NCBI GenBank assembly: GCA_905233295.1
Contig: CAJODX010000058.1
Coordinates: 1-6,677, forward strand
Reading direction: 5' to 3'
Origin: an uncultured Synergistales bacterium
GTDB lineage: Bacteria > Synergistota > Synergistia > Synergistales > Aminobacteriaceae
DNA: 6,677 nucleotides
Each line of letters begins with the position of its first letter. Within the stretch, counting starts at the first letter, position 1. The notes beneath the pieces were generated by a model. The model saw only the letters and a list, made by a program, of their open reading frames with translations, was not told the origin of the DNA and ran no database searches. Below, piece after piece: positions 6,206-6,677 of the stretch. Made by a program: the position numbers and the translations under genes.

Positions 6206-6677
6206 TTTTTCCTAACTCAAAAGCTTTTTTATTAAGTTCAAGAAATTTTGGCGGAACACAGGCTTCAATAGCCTCCAGCCAAGCTTCCTGCTTAATATCT
6301 GTGAAATAATGGCTCAGTCTTCCGAGCAAAACGAGATTCACTGCCTTTGAACTTCCAGCCTCTTCAGCGAGCTTTAAACAGTCGAGAGCGTCAACTTTCA
6401 CGCCGGCGGCTTTTATTTTTTCAAGCAGATTTTCAGGATAAGACATTGCGCCGGTCAAAACGGGCATAGGGTCAATCTGCTGCGTTGACGTTACGATCTG
6501 TCCGTCAGGCTTGAGATATTCGAGCCAACGCGCCGTCTCCAAAATTTCAAACGAAACAATAAAATCCGCTTCGCCTTTTTCGACAACGGGAGAATAAACT
6601 TTGCTGCCGTACTTGACGTATGTAACGACACTGCCGCCGCGCTGACTCATTCCGTGGACTTCGGAGACTTTTACGTC
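6198..6677 (-). CDS. iorB: Indolepyruvate:ferredoxin oxidoreductase beta subunit, 5' end missing
   Basis: The frame stays open to the right edge, so the true start lies outside the window. The visible part is 159 residues and the family is about 190, so some 30-35 N-terminal residues are missing. The ATG at 6650 is the internal Met of the conserved segment SEVHGMSQRGGSV and should not be taken as the start. That segment (visible residues 5-17) is the hallmark of the gamma-type domain of 2-oxoacid:acceptor oxidoreductases. IorB works with IorA, which carries thiamine diphosphate and ferredoxin-like clusters, to convert aryl pyruvates and CoA to arylacetyl-CoA, CO2 and reduced ferredoxin; the reaction is oxygen-sensitive and cytosolic. 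iorA is expected just to the right. The stop lies inside the start of the ligase gene (eight-base overlap), so the two are co-transcribed and probably translationally coupled. The segment FLELNKKAFELGKN near the end is also typical of IorB. Confidence 0.92.
   Translation of the reverse strand, partial: DVKVSEVHGMSQRGGSVVTYVKYGSKVYSPVVEKGEADFIVSFEILETARWLEYLKPDGQIVTSTQQIDPMPVLTGAMSYPENLLEKIKAAGVKVDALDCLKLAEEAGSSKAVNLVLLGRLSHYFTDIKQEAWLEAIEACVPPKFLELNKKAFELGKNA

Overview
The window looks like ordinary chromosomal housekeeping and metabolic DNA from an anaerobic, fairly AT-rich bacterium. The indolepyruvate oxidoreductase / phenylacetate-CoA ligase / tandem-ACT cluster is typical of amino-acid-fermenting or strictly anaerobic lineages. 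Together with the style of the KdgK, GalE and RsmA proteins it suggests Synergistota or a diderm Firmicute (Negativicutes). That placement is an impression from protein flavour, not a computed result. I see no phage, transposon, CRISPR, tRNA or rRNA, and coding density is high: the largest gap between genes is about 155 bases.

Layout. The first 417 bases hold the 3' end of a plus-strand sugar kinase (2-dehydro-3-deoxygluconokinase type). Everything else is on the minus strand and falls into two transcription units. Reading from the right edge leftwards, unit A is iorB (5' end outside the window), a phenylacetate-CoA ligase (paaK type) and a tandem ACT-domain protein, closed by a clear intrinsic terminator at 4341-4380. 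Unit B starts at a probable promoter near 4288-4315 and runs through an unrecognised exported protein, galE, a PAS-GGDEF signalling protein and rsmA (ksgA). It ends at an intrinsic terminator at 421-459 whose hairpin is partly made from the last codons of rsmA. Unit B converges with the sugar kinase gene.

How the genes work together. Unit A is a coherent aryl-acid module. IorAB interconverts aryl pyruvates (the transamination products of Phe, Tyr and Trp) with arylacetyl-CoA and reduced ferredoxin, the ligase interconverts arylacetyl-CoA with free arylacetate, and the ACT protein is a likely small-molecule sensor for the pathway. Unit B is more mixed: a UDP-sugar epimerase beside a predicted cytosolic cyclic-di-GMP synthase and an exported protein suggests a cell-surface theme, while rsmA is a ribosome-maturation gene at the end of the unit. 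The last two genes of unit B have no evident Shine-Dalgarno sequence and are tightly packed (14-base gap, then an ATGA overlap), so translational coupling is likely.

No convincing new system is present. The points most worth a second look are a probable TTG start for the ligase inside its longer reading frame, the SGDEF cyclase without an I-site, the terminator built from rsmA codons, and the unrecognised exported protein.
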